A stretch of DNA of 64,000 bases from Gnetum montanum. Its lineage: Eukaryota; Streptophyta; Gnetopsida; Gnetales; Gnetaceae. The stretch is from positions 149,776 through 213,775 of the forward strand of contig MNCI01025358.1 in the NCBI GenBank assembly GCA_015680685.1. The letters run 5' to 3'. Within the stretch, counting starts at the first letter, position 1; each line of letters starts with the position of its first letter. A program made the translations under genes and the position numbers. The notes below the pieces were generated by a model. That model did no database searches, was not told where the DNA came from, and was given only the letters and a program-made list of their open reading frames with translations. This document shows positions 22,479-35,472 of the stretch, piece by piece.

Positions 22479-24618
22479 TATCCAAGATGGATTTTCAATT
22501 AGGATTTTGTGCTAAAATTGAGTTGATTCTAGCCTTTGTCATCTGGATTTTTTTCTCGTTGATTTGCTTGTACATGGCCACTTGGTCACGAAAGTGTTCC
22601 TTGAGCCTCTCAAGTTTCTTTGCCTCATTTTTCCACATGTTGATTTCAATGGTTGATTTTTGTCGAATGGTGCGTACCTTCTTCATAGAGAGGATTCTAT
22701 TTTCTCTTATGAGGTGGCTCATGTCATGGTTGACCTTTACTAGTTGTTCCCTTAACTAGTGGATGCTCTTCTCTAAGATGTTTTTCTACTTCTCTATAGT
22801 GATCAACCTCATGTTATCAATAGCAAGTTGTTTGTTTTCTTCTTGGACTGCAATAAGTGCCTTAACATGTGTATACATTTGTGCTTCAACTATTGAGGCA
22901 TTTCATGCCACTTTCTCCTTCTTAGTTGCTAGTTGTTTATTTTGCTCAATTAGGTGATTTATTTGCTCATTTCTGAATTGTCCTATCTAGTTAGGTGTAA
23001 TAAATTAAGTTGGATCTCTTCATTCAGCTCTCAAGGCTATGAGCTCTTCTTGTAGTTTTAGAATCTCTACTTCTACGTGCTTCACCCTAGTCTCTATCAT
23101 GATCTGTTTTTCTTTGACAATAATGAGTTTAGATTGTACTGCAATGACATCACTAGGGATGTTGAAAAGTGTTGTCATGACCTACCCCATTTGTAGTAGT
23201 CCATTGAGCACATCCTCATGATCAATAGGAGTCATTAAGGTTTCGACTAACAGCTGAGCATCTCTAGCTCCAGTTAGATCTATCGGTGGTACAACAGGTA
23301 TATTGAAAGTTTTCTTGATATGATTAATGATCATCTTTGTTTTTCCCATTGCATCTTGATGCTGAATTACCACTACTGTGGCTCTTCTATGGTTTCTAGT
23401 ACCACTTGAAATAATGCAGCATTTCCAGAGATCTGTTGTGACCATTGTACCTCTCCTGCTGATTATAATGAAGTTTGTCCACTTATTGGATCGACTAAAG
23501 TTGTGGACTAGATGACACTGTCAATAACTCTATAAAAATTGGCCTCCTCCCTTATTCCCTAGCTAATTTTTTTGCAATCTATTGTAGGTGACTCATTGAT
23601 AGTTAGTAATTTTACAATAGTAGTGGTGGGACTTGTTATTGTTGTTGTTGCTCCTATTACTGCTCTTGTTCTTATTCTTGTTCCTACTCCTCACCATGGT
23701 CTTTCCTTACTCATGCCAAGTTGAGCAACTCAGTATATGAAGAATTTTGGGCTCTCCTAGAAATGTCATTGGTGTATCCCAAGATTCTAGCTCGCTTGCA
23801 CAACTTCTTAATAAGGCAAGGGAATAGAAGTGTTGGTTTTCCTACCTTCCTCTCTTCAAGCCACCTTTGGATTTCCATAAAATAGAGTTGTGCGAGGTTG
23901 ATATTGTGTTTTTTGATCAAGATTGCACTTCCTCTAGCAAATCAGTGGATAATCAATTGAGTTCTTTCATTGGAAACAAGTGATAAGTACCAATTTTGAA
24001 GTAGATTCTCTCTTCTAGAGTTAGCTCATTATAGCCCTTATCTTCTTTGCCATAAGCCTATTTCAACCATAGTTTTCTGGTTTTAGGTTTAGATCGGGTG
24101 GACATATGTGCTAACCTTGCCCCTTCATTGGGTATATTCAGAGATTTTGTAATTGCTTTCATTGAGAATAAAACTGAGACTCCTCCAATATCGGTTATAG
24201 TACCCTCTTCTTTGTTTTCCTAAAACTGATAGGTCTCTCCAAGGTACCATTCATCATTTTTTCACAATGTCAGCCATAGTGGTGATGCTTGGAGTTGCAT
24301 CCTCATCACTTCAGGAACAAATTCCATGAATGGGCCAAAGTTCATTTCCACAATGACTATGGTTAGGATGGATCTTTCTTGGATGGCTTGGAGGCAATCT
24401 TGTGACAATGTGAGGTGTTGTCTTAGCACTTGTGGTTCTTCTGTATCTCCTTGGGTTGACTATCCCATAGTAGGAGTTTCTTGATGAATGTTGAATGATT
24501 GGGCATCCTGCTCCTTGTATTCTGGTTCTTTTCCTCTAGTTTGGCCTCTACCTTGGCCTCTTCGTCATTTGCTTGCTCCTTGTGAGAATCCTCCTTGTGC
24601 TCCTCTTTTTAGGGTCAT
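22479..24618 (-). pseudogene. element A aORF, N-terminal and central parts
   Basis: Minus-strand start at ATG 24618-24616 (ACC CTA AAA AGA GGA follows), as in B and D. It contains QLQASPLW and EWYLGETYQF near 24230-24300, FKIGTYH near 24000, EIQRWLEERKVGKPTL.FPCLIKKLC and ILGYTNDISRRAQN (23720-23890), then coiled-coil sequence with FRDQVAMYKQINEKKIQ up to the B insertion at ILDSY. It continues at 13327. Stops and frame changes are present. Confidence 0.75.
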
Positions 24619-26737
24619 CTACAATCATTAAGATATTAGGATTACTAAGGTGTTCACATTTATCCTTAATGATTTCATACCTTACTCATACCCTTAGTTT
24701 CATTAAGTTCTTAATTTATTAGGATTGTAGAGTTAGAAATTTTTTTGCAAAAAGTAACTCATAAGTATTAATCTATTATAACCCTTCACAGTTGTCTAAT
24801 TTGTTGTTATGTATGGCTCATGATGATGGTTATGGTTCCTTAAGGACATTATTTGAGTGTTTTGGCATTAACATGTGTGATTATTCTTTAAAAATTTCAA
24901 CTTTCACTTCATACTTATCCTTAAAATACCTTCCGGGCATTACAATTTTTTGAAAAACTAACTCAAATTTTCCTTACTAGCACCCCCCATAACTAAGTTG
25001 AGTACTTCATGATCAAATTGGTTCGAAAAGCATGAAAATTGGAGAGATATCAGTTAAGTTATGGCTTGGGAAAGTTAGGAGGTCAAAGCTCAAATCAAAA
25101 AAGAAAAGTTAAAAAATTTCCCTTGGCTTAAATGAAAAATGGTAAAAAATAAAATAAAATTCCAAGTGTTCACCGATATATATAGGTTTTATGGGACTTG
25201 ATATTGGGGACCTGACATCGGGAATTTGATATCAATGTAGACCTAATATTGAAGCCCAGGAAATTTCACTTTTCATGAGGGTTTGATGGAAAAAATTATT
25301 TTTTTGGAATGTTTGAAAGGTTTTAGGGCTACTTTGAGGGTTTGGATGATGAATATATGTTTATTTTTATCAAAAATTTGCTATTGGAAGTTCATAGATA
25401 AGGAATCTTAGGCTATGAAAGTTCATAAGATGGATAAGAAGGGTAATGAATCCATGTTGTGAGAACAAATAGTTTAAATGATATGGGAAGTGTTTATTGA
25501 TGTTTGGAAGGTTCAAGATGATGTGGAATTACTTGGCAAGTATAAGAAAAAATATTTATACAAGTGGATCCATCCCAAAGCAGGCTCCAGCCCTTAATGC
25601 CCTTGTATAACCATGCCAAAAAGTGTCCTTGGGCACTTAAGAAGTTTAATGTAACGTAGACCTATTAAGCAAAACACACATGTTAGTATCACAAAATTAG
25701 AAAAATAACTCTATGTTACACAAAACCACAAGTTATGACTATTCAAATAGTGAGATGAGATGGACTTAGAAGGAATTGCAGAAATTGGGACATGAGGTCT
25801 CTTACCATAGGCATAATGAATTCTTATGTTTTATTAGTGGTTAAAGTAATCATTAGCCTTTTTGTCCAAGATTCAAATTAAGTCTAGACCACATTCTAGT
25901 AACATCACATCATTTCATCTCTTGGAGTACCATAAGACTATCAATGTTGCAAGGAGTACCATTACTTGGCATATTGCCCAAGGGAGGAGTTTATTCATGG
26001 CACTTTGTTTATTTTTAAGATTTTTGAGAAGCCATCTACATTTAGGCATGGGTAACATGTCTTTTCAATGGAACCACAAAAATTTATTTTGTGCTCTTTT
26101 CTTTTTATTTGTGTCAACCTTTTTAAGGTAGCACTTATTTTACTCTTACTTCCCTTTTTTATTAGATCTACAAGGATATAATACACCCTTAGAAACATGA
26201 TAGAACTCACAATAGTCATCCAAAAGAATCCAAAAATCCCCTTGATGTCACACCCTTTTCATTTCTACTTGGTTCTTCACCTTTTTGTCTAGGCATAATG
26301 ATCACAATTTTATTCTTATATGGCAGAAAAGAATATCATTATGGCCATGGTAAGAACCTTTTAGTAATAGAATGGATGGATGGATGGTGTGGGCTCATTG
26401 TTCAAATAATTAGTCCCTTATGACTTGATAACATAGAGAAATTTTCACCTTATTGGACTACATCTTGCCTTTATTTGTAATGTGTCTTATTACTAATCAA
26501 AATTATTTACAAAGGGTTTGAAAATAAAATATGAAATAAATGCAAAAGATAGTAAGAATTGTGATAAAGTATAAAGAATGAAAAATGTTAAAAGAATAGA
26601 AAATGTTAAAGAATCGAAAGATATTAAAGAATGTCAAAAATTTAAGAAATGAAAAGTATAAAAGAATGAGACAATATTAAAGAATGTGAAAAATGAAAAG
26701 AAAATGAAAAATTTAGTAAGGTACCTATGGTTCTAGA
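24619..26737 (-). other. element A spacer between pol and aORF
   Basis: Related to the spacers of B and D, non-coding. It begins with a purine-rich array on the plus strand (26520-26720, repeats of the AAAGAATGAAAAAT type), the counterpart of the pyrimidine tract in plus-strand elements, and contains the promoter-like block below. Confidence 0.7.
25177..25260 (-). promoter_or_regulatory. internal promoter-like block of element A
   Basis: Minus strand: CTTCAATATTAGG, TTGATATCAAATTCC, CCGATGTCAGG and CCAATATCAAG, then AAAACCTATATATATCGG (TATA at 25177-25184). A's LTR U3 has TTGATATTGG and GATATCAGG ahead of TATAAAT. Confidence 0.55.
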
Positions 26738-27248
26738 TTGACATCCCCATGACTATCATGAAGATCTAGTAAACGGAGAATAGAATAAGAAGACGACTGG
26801 TTAGTAGGTTGGGTAGATTCTTTGGAGTATTCGTAGCATGGTTTGACTTGTTGGATGTTGACAAGAATAAGCTTATGTGGACTTGATGGGTGATGAATAT
26901 GTAAGGCATTAGATGGATAAATGACATGCACAATGTATGGTCCCTCCCAAAGGGTTTGAAATTTATATTTTTGGGGTAAATGACTAGGATTATAATAAAG
27001 GACCTTGTCACCTAGTTGTATGAATCATGCCTAAGTTTGGAGTAATGCTTATGGACTTCATTACCCATGAGTGCTACTAGCCGATTCTCGTCTAAAAGAT
27101 TCATATTCATTAGATGTTCCTTTTAAGGATAAACTCAAATTAGGTCAACTTCATTAGCAGTAGCTAAAGTGTGAAGCTCTTCCTAGATTGGTAACATTGG
27201 CAACTTGCCATAGACCAACTCATATGGGGTGTACCCTATAGGGAGTTT
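26738..27248 (-). pseudogene. pol: element A pol C-terminal tail
   Basis: Downstream of integrase; reads KVLYYNP, KYKFQTLWEGPYIVHVI and HKLILVNIQQVKPCYEY, like the RWxGPFxV tail of non-chromovirus Gypsy integrases. E has the same segment (KFQTLWKGPYIIYETF, 52270-52320). No chromodomain is visible. It ends near an internal PPT-like TAGTCATGGGGATGTC. Confidence 0.7.
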
Positions 27249-27790
27249 CTAAGATGTCCTATAGGCCCACAAAGCATTATTTAATTTCATACTCCAATCC
27301 TGATCTACTACCCATCTTAGTAAGTATTCTAGTAATTTCATGATTAGTGACTTTAGCTTACCATTTTCTTGGGGATGATATGGTGTTATCAGTTTATGAT
27401 TAATCACAAGTTGTTGCATGAGTATCTTAAAAGTGGCATAGATGAAGTGGGTTCCATTGTTTGAGATCAACATTTTGGGTACTCCAAATTTATTCATCAC
27501 ATGTTGTTGAAAAAACTTGGTAGCTATCTTGGTTATACAGTCTTTCACTGCTATTGCCTCTACCCACTTTGTGCAGTAATCCATAGTCACAATAATGTAT
27601 GCTTTTTCATTTGACATTGGTTTAATGGACCCCATAAAATCAATTCACCTAATATCAAAAGGCTCCAGTAGTTGTATTCAGTGTTATGGCCCTTTATATT
27701 TGGTCATAATTCCTCCATCTCTTTGGTAGCATTTGCAAGATTATGTGAAAATGTAGGCATCCCTGAATAGGGTAGGCCAAAAGTAGCCTA
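27249..27790 (-). pseudogene. pol: element A integrase core
   Basis: DDE integrase region: AYIIVTMDYCTKWVEAIAV (first Asp), FGVPKMLISNNGTHF (second Asp replaced by Asn), then TPYHPQENGKLKSL, where the catalytic Glu is expected but Lys is found. WSMKLNNALWAYRTS follows. The two substitutions fit G-to-A changes, so this copy is catalytically dead. Confidence 0.85.
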
Positions 27791-27971
27791 CCATTAGTAG
27801 TTTAAGTGCCATTCAATGCCCCACATAGTGGCCACCACATGGGCCTTCATGGATGTCTTGTAAAATTCTTTATTGGTCATGGTTTGGTACACACCATCTA
27901 ATGAGCCCATTTGCATAGATCTTGTATAGATTTCCATTGATTTCCATGTACCATTTGGCTTTGTGAAGAAA

Positions 27972-28560
27972 TTATTCATGTTTTTTTCTACTCCCTTTAA
28001 TAGGAAGCTCTTGTGTTGTGAAATAAGTTAGGTACTCTATGGTCCATGGCTTTCCTGTTGAATGTATAGCCTTTACTATTTTAGTAAACAGGTCCTGATT
28101 GGGAAATTGATTTAATAAAGGTTCTACTCTATTGTTTGAATCCCATTTTAACCTTAATAAATGATCATCTACTACATTTTCTATCCCTTTCTTATCAATC
28201 ATTGTGATGACAAACTCTTGAAGAATCACAAGCAATCTTATCACTCCAGGACTAACCACTGGCTTGTTCATTAGAACTTAGATAGCATTATGATCAGTGT
28301 GAACATAGATTTGGTAATCAAGCACATAATGTCTGAATTTTTCAAGTACTCACACCATGACCATTAGCTCCTTTTTAGTTGGGTGTAATTTAGTTGTGCT
28401 CTTGTGATGGTTTTGCTGGCATAGTGTATGTAGTATGGTTGCTTCTGATCATCCAGTTGTGTCAGTACTACACCAAGTGCATAGTTGGAAGAATCATTCA
28501 TGCTATGAAAAGGTCTTGACCAATTTGGAGGTTGGAGGATTGGTTTTTCAACTAAATTCT
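27972..28560 (-). pseudogene. pol: element A RNase H and connection to integrase
   Basis: Contains SSNYALGVVLTQLDDQKQPYY and QLNYTQLKRS, then a frameshifted stretch equivalent to E's HTDHSAIWFLMNK, then MNKPVVSPGVIRLLVILQEF. Stops and frameshifts throughout. Confidence 0.75.
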
Positions 28561-29640
28561 ACTTCAAAGTTTTAAATGTCTTTTCACTTGACTCAATCCA
28601 CTCAAAGGATGCATCCTTCTTCGTGAGTTCTACAAGTAGCTTGGCTATCTTCGAAAAGTTTTCAATGAATCTCCTATAGTATCCCATATGGCCTAAAAAG
28701 GATCTTACATCTTTTACTATTCATGGCCATTGAATGATGTTTTGGATGATTTTGATCTTTCCAAGATCTACCTCAATACCTTTCTATGAGATTTTGTATC
28801 CCAACACTATGCCTTGCTAGACCATGAGATGGCTCTTTTGCCAGTTGAGCTTTAGATTGGTTTCAACACATCTTTTAAGTACCTACTTCAACTAGTCCAG
28901 TGCTTGTTTGAAATCTAGCTTATATGTAGAAAAATTGTTCATAAAGTCTTCATCACCCTTGCCTATTTGCTTCTCAAGGATACTGAAAACTAGTCTCTAG
29001 AAGGCTACTGGTGCATTGCAAAGACCAAAAGGCATCTATTTGTGAGCAAATGTTCCCAATGGACTAGTGAACATGGCCTTCTCTTGGTCTTCAAGTGCAA
29101 TGTAGATTTGATTGTATCTATTGTACCCATCTAGAAAACTGTAATACTCATGCCTTGAAATCGTGTCTAGGACTTGATCAACAAATGGTAAGGGAAAGTG
29201 ATCTTTAAATGTGGCTGAGTTCAACATGTAGAAGTCGATGTAGATGTGCCATTTGCCTCCCTTCTTTGGAACTATCACCAATGGATTGATCCATTCACTA
29301 TCTACAATGGGATAAATGAATCTAGCCTTTAGTAACTTTTCCAATTCTTACTTGACTACCTCATTGAGTTTAGGATTAAGACTTTGTTGAGGTTGGCATT
29401 TTAGTTTGATTGCAAAATTAGTGTAGATTCGGTGTTGAGAAATTCGTGGATCAATTCTTGTGATCTCATCATAAGACCATGTGAATATTGTAGGCCATCT
29501 ATTAAGCACTTCTAGTAGTTTTCTTTTTCTTTTCTCTTTGTCTAGGTTGGCATTGATAATCATTGGCTTCTTGTTTAGGAATGCATATTCTAATGTTGCA
29601 GGTAGGGCTTTCAATTTCAACTATTTTGGTTCCATTGTAT
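28561..29640 (-). pseudogene. pol: element A reverse transcriptase
   Basis: Starts with LKALPATLEYAFLN and continues with INPLVIVPKKGGKWHIYIDF, YYSFLDGYNRYNQIYIALED (the FLDGY..YNQI signature of Athila-type RT), MPFGLCNAPVAF, the decayed active site DFMNNFSTY in place of the usual F-M-D-D-F-S-x-Y, and VRSFLGHMGYYRRFIENFSK. The Asp-to-Asn change at the active site is again a G-to-A type substitution. Confidence 0.88.
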
Positions 29641-29889
29641 CTAGGATCTCTAAGTGTCCCTAGTCATTGTCTTCTTCTTGATTATTTTGAGGGTAAAAGT
29701 GTCTTTTCCTTAGTTGTTCCAACTTATCTATTTCTATAATGTAGGTACTAATAATTTGTTATTTTGATTCTATGTACTTTTCAGATTGAGTTTCTTCACT
29801 TGTAATTAGCCACTAGGTGTCCTTTTGTTGGGTGGATGCTGCATATAAGCAATTTTGCATACATCTTGTTTCAATGCATTTATTACATG

Positions 29890-30350
29890 ATTTAGTTTTT
29901 TTCATTTGATAGACTAGATTCTTTGCACATAATTACACCTATTATTATTGTATAAGATACATGGAACTCTTCATCTTTGTATGATTCCAACTTCATCTTC
30001 CTTGAAAATTTCCAAGGACAAATCACAAATTCCAAGCTTAGCATCCATGGTGCTAAGCCAAGCTCTTCCCACAATAATTTGAAATTCTCCATTATTTTTC
30101 TCTATGTGAATGATTAGAAAATTGGTAGGATAAGACGAGCCATTGATAGTAGTAATCACATCATCCACCTATCCAAGTGGAACTATGATTGACTAATCTA
30201 CAACCTCTAAGTGAATGTTACTTTTCTTTAGTGGTGGTAGGTTCCAAGCCTGGTACATGTCTTAAGATATTAGGTTTACTCTAGACCTAGAATTCAATAG
30301 AGCTTTGCATGGTTTTTGTCCTACTATTTGGAGATAAACCAAGGAACTTC
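29890..30350 (-). pseudogene. pol: element A retropepsin-like protease
   Basis: Reads KPCKALLNSRSRVNLIS where the family has ALLDxG..NLIS, so the catalytic Asp-Thr/Ser-Gly is lost. SSYPTNFLIIHIEKN and IIVGRAWLST follow, resembling the IILGRPFL motif of plant Gypsy proteases. Homologues: E 48860-49300 and D 36950-37370. Confidence 0.75.
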
Positions 30351-30799
30351 TTGGATTAGTTTTCTTTTATGGAAGAGCTATTACCTTGATCCAATGAGTT
30401 ATGGTCTAAGTGAGCATGACAATTATGATGTTGGAACTTGATGAAGTCAAAAGCTTACTACATTGAGAAAGAATTAATGTAGATGAGGTGGAATTAGACA
30501 TGTTCCCCATCCTTTGAGTCTTTTTTGGAATCATTCTAAAGAACGATCATTTCTTGGGTTGAGACTCATAGGTGATCATCTCCTCATGCATATTAACTAC
30601 CCTTGTAGCATTCTTCTATTGTGGTTGTGATGGTAATTCCCCTTGCATCACAAGAGGTGGCATGGGTGGTAGAGGGTTTAGGTATTGGGTAGAATGACTA
30701 GCTATTGGTGGATGCACATATGAGTCTCGATCAGTCCTCGGTAGCATCAATTTATGGTATTTTGCTAGATATTATTATGGGGCTTGAATAGCTACATTA

Positions 30800-32897
30800 C
30801 TAGGTGATACTATACATTGAACGAAATATCCATACGGATTTGGCTATTTGTATGGATATTACTAGCATGGTGGTGGCATGGCCCATAATTGAGGATGTTG
30901 TGGCTATTGATAATAGTGCTCCTGTGGCTGAGGCAAAGCTCCATTGGGATAATACATTGGTTGAAGGTTTTGTTGGTAGTTACCTTGAGGATAAGGTAAC
31001 CATTTGGGCATTTTTCTCCTAACAAATTCGAGATTAAGTATGTATGCCCTTGTCTCTTGTAGATGTGCAATGACTAGACAACATCCCTTAGGATGTTCAT
31101 ACTGACACACAATGCAACCTTTCTTATTTGTAGAGCTAGTATCTAAGCACTCAACCACTAAAGCAACTTTACCTTTTTGTCTAGGTTCTTTCTTCTTCCT
31201 TTTGTCTTTGCCTTTTCCAAAGGCTTGCTTAGTTATTTCCTCCACTATCTTTAATGAAGTTGTGAATTTTTAATTAATGAAATCTCACATTTTATCTACT
31301 TTGGCTACAATATCACATATACATTTCTAGATTGATAGAGTCTTTTTCTGGATAGCCTGATCCAAGTTCTCCTCCTCTTGTGTATTGTACACTCATGCGT
31401 CTCTCTTTTAGATTGAGGGGTCCCTATTGTACTCTTCACCTAATTTCCTTTTCTTAGCTTACCTTCCTCTTTTTCCACTTGATCTATTAGTAGTTGAATG
31501 TGATGGATGATCATTTATGATAATCTTCCTTGGGCATAAACCCCAAGGATCTCTCTAGTTTTTCTCTACCGCCCATCTACAATGTGCTTGAGCCATTTCC
31601 TTGGTGCAAATTCATGGCCTGGGCATTTATGTAATAGTGAATAGTATCTTCCCATTGCCACATCAAGGGTCTCATGGATCCCTTGCTTCCATCCCTGGAT
31701 TTGTTTTTGTAAGATTGACACTCATGAATAGGTTTGATATTTATCATCAAAGAGTTCAAGCATGGTGCTTCAACATCTAATGGATTCAGGTTCCAATGAT
31801 CTATACTAGCTCTCCACCTCCTTTACAAGTGTTCTTAGAAATAACTTTAACTTTTTCCAATCACTCTTGATGTTTTGAAGGGCATAGGCATCATGGAAAG
31901 CTTGAAGGTGATGTTGTGGATTAGCGTTGTAGAAACCTTCAAATTGTGGCATATTGTTCATGTCTAGTCATTTGATTTAACTATCCCTCATGTGTTTGGT
32001 TGATATGTGGATAGCTTCCTAGATGTTTATCATGCTTTGGTTTCTATAAGGGATTCATCATTGTGGTTGGACTCATATGCTTATATCCTTCTTGATCCTC
32101 GCTTCTATCACTTCATCTCCTTACTTCATGTTCTTTATCTTTTGTATCAGAGTGCCTTGAATATTGATCATGATGGTCATGAGTTCTCCTTTCTTCCCTA
32201 TCATATTCCCAGTACTCATATCATCTTTTGTTAGAGTCCTCTAATGACTGTGATGAGGCAAATGAAGTAGTAGGAGAATGATGCTAGCTTATTTTCCCTT
32301 CATGACTCTTGTATGCTTCTTTGTAGGATTTGGTAGGAATCCTTGGCCTCGAGTCCCACTTATACATTGAGTCAATAGCCTTCCGTTAAGTTGGTCTTTG
32401 ATAGGTTCCTCAAGTCTAATGATAGGTGTTTTTGAAGGGTCGTGGTTTTGGTGGAGTTGCTTTGAAATAAATGAATCAACATCAAGTTCTTCTATGACAA
32501 CAAAAGTGTTGGCTTGGTTCCCTTTGCTATGTACATGTTTGATCTCCATGGTAGCATCTCTCCTCATATGCTCCTTTGTGGGTTCATAGGGTCTTGTCAT
32601 GTGTTGAGTCACATGATACCCTTTCTAGATTTGATCCAAATGCATTCCCCTTAAGGAAGTTTGGAGCATGTTAAGTGTTGTATGTTCTGAAGGTAGGACT
32701 ATGTTGTCTTGCATGTCCCTCCACCTCATTTGATTATCCTGATGAAAGATGAAAGTGAAGTCTAGATGGTAAGGATCATTGTGAGCATAGGTGATTCTTG
32801 TTTGCATTGGCATCCCCAATTCTTTTTCATCAATGATTCTGTCATTGCTTCTTGTTGTCTCTTTGGCAGGTGATGGTAGATCTTGGTTTGAAGCCAT
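30800..32897 (-). pseudogene. gag: element A gag
   Basis: ATG at 32897 (MASNQDLPSPAKETTRS). The retrotransposon gag core lies at about 31380-31960 in broken frames (FEGFYN..PQHHLQAF, ESWYRSLEPES). A basic stretch (KGKDKRKKKEPRQKGK) is followed by CIVCQYEHPKGCCLVIAHL (about 31060-31116), a short Cys/His motif conserved in the family that may be a reduced zinc knuckle. A Gln/Pro/Tyr-rich linker then leads to protease. Confidence 0.75.
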
Positions 32898-33012
32898 ATT
32901 ATAGTTTTTAGATGTTATGTTTTAATTGTGCTTTTCTTATGAATGTAAGGTTTGACTTTATGTTTTAGATACAATGAACTTTAAGAAATCAATTACTAAG
33001 CATACATTGATG

Positions 33013-33033
33013 TGTCCCTAGAAACAATGCCAA
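33013..33033 (-). other. element A primer-binding site (tRNA-Asp)
   Basis: Directly next to the 5' LTR end; minus strand reads TTGGCATTGTTTCTAGGG. The complement of the plant tRNA-Asp 3' end is TGGCGCCGTTGCCGGGG, used by Athila/Tat elements; five of the six differences are C-to-T or G-to-A transitions. Confidence 0.75.
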
Positions 33034-33914
33034 TGATGAGCAATGGATAATCGAACATCCAACTATACGAGATATGAGTGTTCACACATAGCCCAGTTGA
33101 ATTCTGTAGACAAGGTAATGTGATTATGCTAGAAATTGATTTAAGTTCATGATCATTGTCTTCCTACATGAGCTAGTAAAATTGATGCATATGGTTTAAC
33201 TCACGATGAGGTGTATGATGTGTTGATGTTGTAGGACTATATTACTCCTAATGAACACAAGGTAAATGGAGTAGTTTCTAAATCTAAGTAATAGTAAACA
33301 AATCTAATCTAGCCTAGTGTGATGGACATTTATTCTTGATTTTCTACACATGTCTTGAACTCATGTAATCATTACTAGGATTACCAAGTCTTCCGCTATT
33401 AGGTGAACTAAGTGATAGTATTATTGGGTTACTAAATGATCACACTTAATGCTCAGAATCAGTTGTATCCATTTTGCTTAACAAAAGTAAGAGTAAAGTG
33501 CATAGAAAGTAAATAGTAACTAGGGAAACAATAATCAGTAAACTAAGTGAAAATAGTAAACATCATTCTAAGTAAAGAGTAAGAAATCTAAGTGATGCTG
33601 CAATGATGAAAAGTAATATCGATCTTTATTTGTGATCATGAAATATGTCCAAGTACATTTCACTTGAATAAAGACTCCTTTCAATCACTTAGCATCACAT
33701 TGTGGGCATACACTCCTAAGTTCCTAGTGCTAAAATCAAGAAAACAAATTAATAGAATTTCACTAAGTTGGAATGAAAACTATTCATGGACCATGTGCCT
33801 AAGTGTCATATTTATAGGCTTGCATGCATCTGCAATATTGGATATTCGACATCATAGCTTATGCCCTGATATCAAATACCCAATCCCGTAGCCGTCAGAA
33901 AACTCGATTTATCA
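33034..33914 (-). repeat. element A 5' LTR
   Basis: 881 bp, pair of 11657-12554. TATAAAT at 33810-33816 (minus), preceded by GATATC-like motifs (GATATTCGACATC, CTGATATCAAATACC on the plus strand). Downstream it has the family repeat CTTGGTAAYCC in decayed form. Confidence 0.92.
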
Positions 33915-34632
33915 CACAGTCTGCAAATATGATCTTATCTTGGTAAATTAATCTAACAACTTGTCTCAATAAGTAGATGATGAAAGCTCATTCTTGTTCT
34001 AGCAATTTGATTCCTTAAATTAATAGGACTAGCTAAGAATAGATACTATTGAGTACTAAATAACACACCTCCTCTAATAGAATGTAAATAAAAATGTTTT
34101 TTCTTTGACATGTTCAACAAAACTTTAGCCAAGACTTTTTCTTTTATAGTTTTCCAAAGAGACTTTTATTAAAATAATTCTCTATAACAATATTACATAA
34201 CTAAAGTCATAATTTTCCTTGATGTAACCATCCGTTTTCTTGTGTAACATTCATTATTTCCTTAGCATAATTAACTTCCTCTATGTGACTTAACTTCTAA
34301 GTATAAGTAACAAATTGACAAAGGGCTTCAACTTTAAGAGGAAGAAAATTTGCTTCTAAAAGTTAGATATTATAAGAAGTCTGCATTCCACTTGAAAGTC
34401 ACATATAGTTTTTGAACATGCTCTAATTTTTTTCAATTATGTGTAGAAAGAGAAGATCCCCAAGCAACATAGGCGTATAATAATACAGGTTGGACAAGAC
34501 TATGAAAAAGTTTCCTTCTCATATCCCATGCTAAAATTTGTTTTCTGCTACAATTATTTCTTAAAGCAAATAAAGCTCACATGCCACTTGAAACCCTTTG
34601 AGTAATAAGGGTATTTCAACTATAATTACTGA
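33915..34632 (-). pseudogene. LINE piece 3: reverse-transcriptase C-terminus
   Basis: Minus strand reads ALFALRNNCSRKQI, RRKLFHSLVQPVLLYAYVAWG and KKLEHVQ, the post-RT thumb region of L1-type LINEs. It then goes on to NQIARTRMSFHHLLIET and HICRLC, the start of the C-terminal Cys motif completed in piece 4 (11651). Bounded by A on the left and D on the right. Confidence 0.85.
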
Positions 34633-35472
34633 TGATAAACTCAAATTTTTGATCATCAACGATATCATAACAACGATATTGCATCAACAATGTTGTTTAT
34701 ATGATATTGGAGTTCATGCTACATGATCTTTGATGTGATATCTCAGGATGTATGCAGTCCTATAAATACAACACTTGGACACACGATCCACTAACTTTTC
34801 ATTCCATAGTAACTAGAATCTATCAATTTATTTTCTTAACTTAGCGATAGAAGTGTATGCCCATAGGTTGGTGTTAGATAGTGAATGGAGTCTTTATTCA
34901 AATAGATTGTACCTAGACATAATTTTTGAATAGCAATAAAGATTGAGCTATTTTGCATCATTGTAGCATCACTTAGTTTTACTTTCTGTTTACTTAGAAT
35001 AATTTTCTATGTTTTCTTAGTTAGTAATTTACCTTTTCAAGTACTTTACATACAAACTTCATACATCAGCATGGGTATGACTAGTTCTGAATGTTAAGTA
35101 TAGCTATCTGGTAATCCTAGTAGTGGTGTTATTTGATTCGCTCAGTAATAACTCTACTTGGTAACCTAGTGGAAACTACTTAAGTCCAAGACATGACTTC
35201 AGGACTAGAAATAGATACATATTTCTTAGGATAGAATAGATCTACTTCCTTGCTATTACCTAAGCTTAGAAACTATTTTCATCTCATTATGTTTATGCTT
35301 AGGAGTAATTTGTGCCACACAACATCAACTATCATACATCTCACAGTGAGCTAAATCATAAACTTAGATTTAACTACCATATTAACATTGTCTATCTATG
35401 GATTACGATCAGGCTACACATGAATAATCGTAACTTGTATGGTTAGGTGTTGGATTGCTCCACTGCTCATCA
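34633..35472 (+). repeat. element D 5' LTR
   Basis: 840 bp, TGATAAAC..CTCATCA. U3 has AACGATATCA, ACGATATTGCATC, ATGATATTGG and GTGATATCTC ahead of TATAAAT (34761-34767). It includes TGGTAATCCTAGTAG and CTTGGTAACCTAGTGG repeats. Confidence 0.92.

Larger units (their letters stand above)
11657..33914 (-). mobile_element. element A: Athila/Tat-like Gypsy retrotransposon, minus strand, interrupted by B
   Basis: Bounded by related LTRs (33034-33914 as 5', 11657-12554 as 3') with TG..CA ends and a near-perfect target duplication: CACAA before, CACAG after. Order on the minus strand: LTR, tRNA-Asp PBS, gag, protease, RT, RNase H, integrase, spacer, aORF, PPT, LTR. All coding parts carry stops and frameshifts. 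Element B (13328-22473) splits the aORF. Without B it is about 13.1 kb. It is inserted in the Cys-rich end of a LINE. Confidence 0.9.
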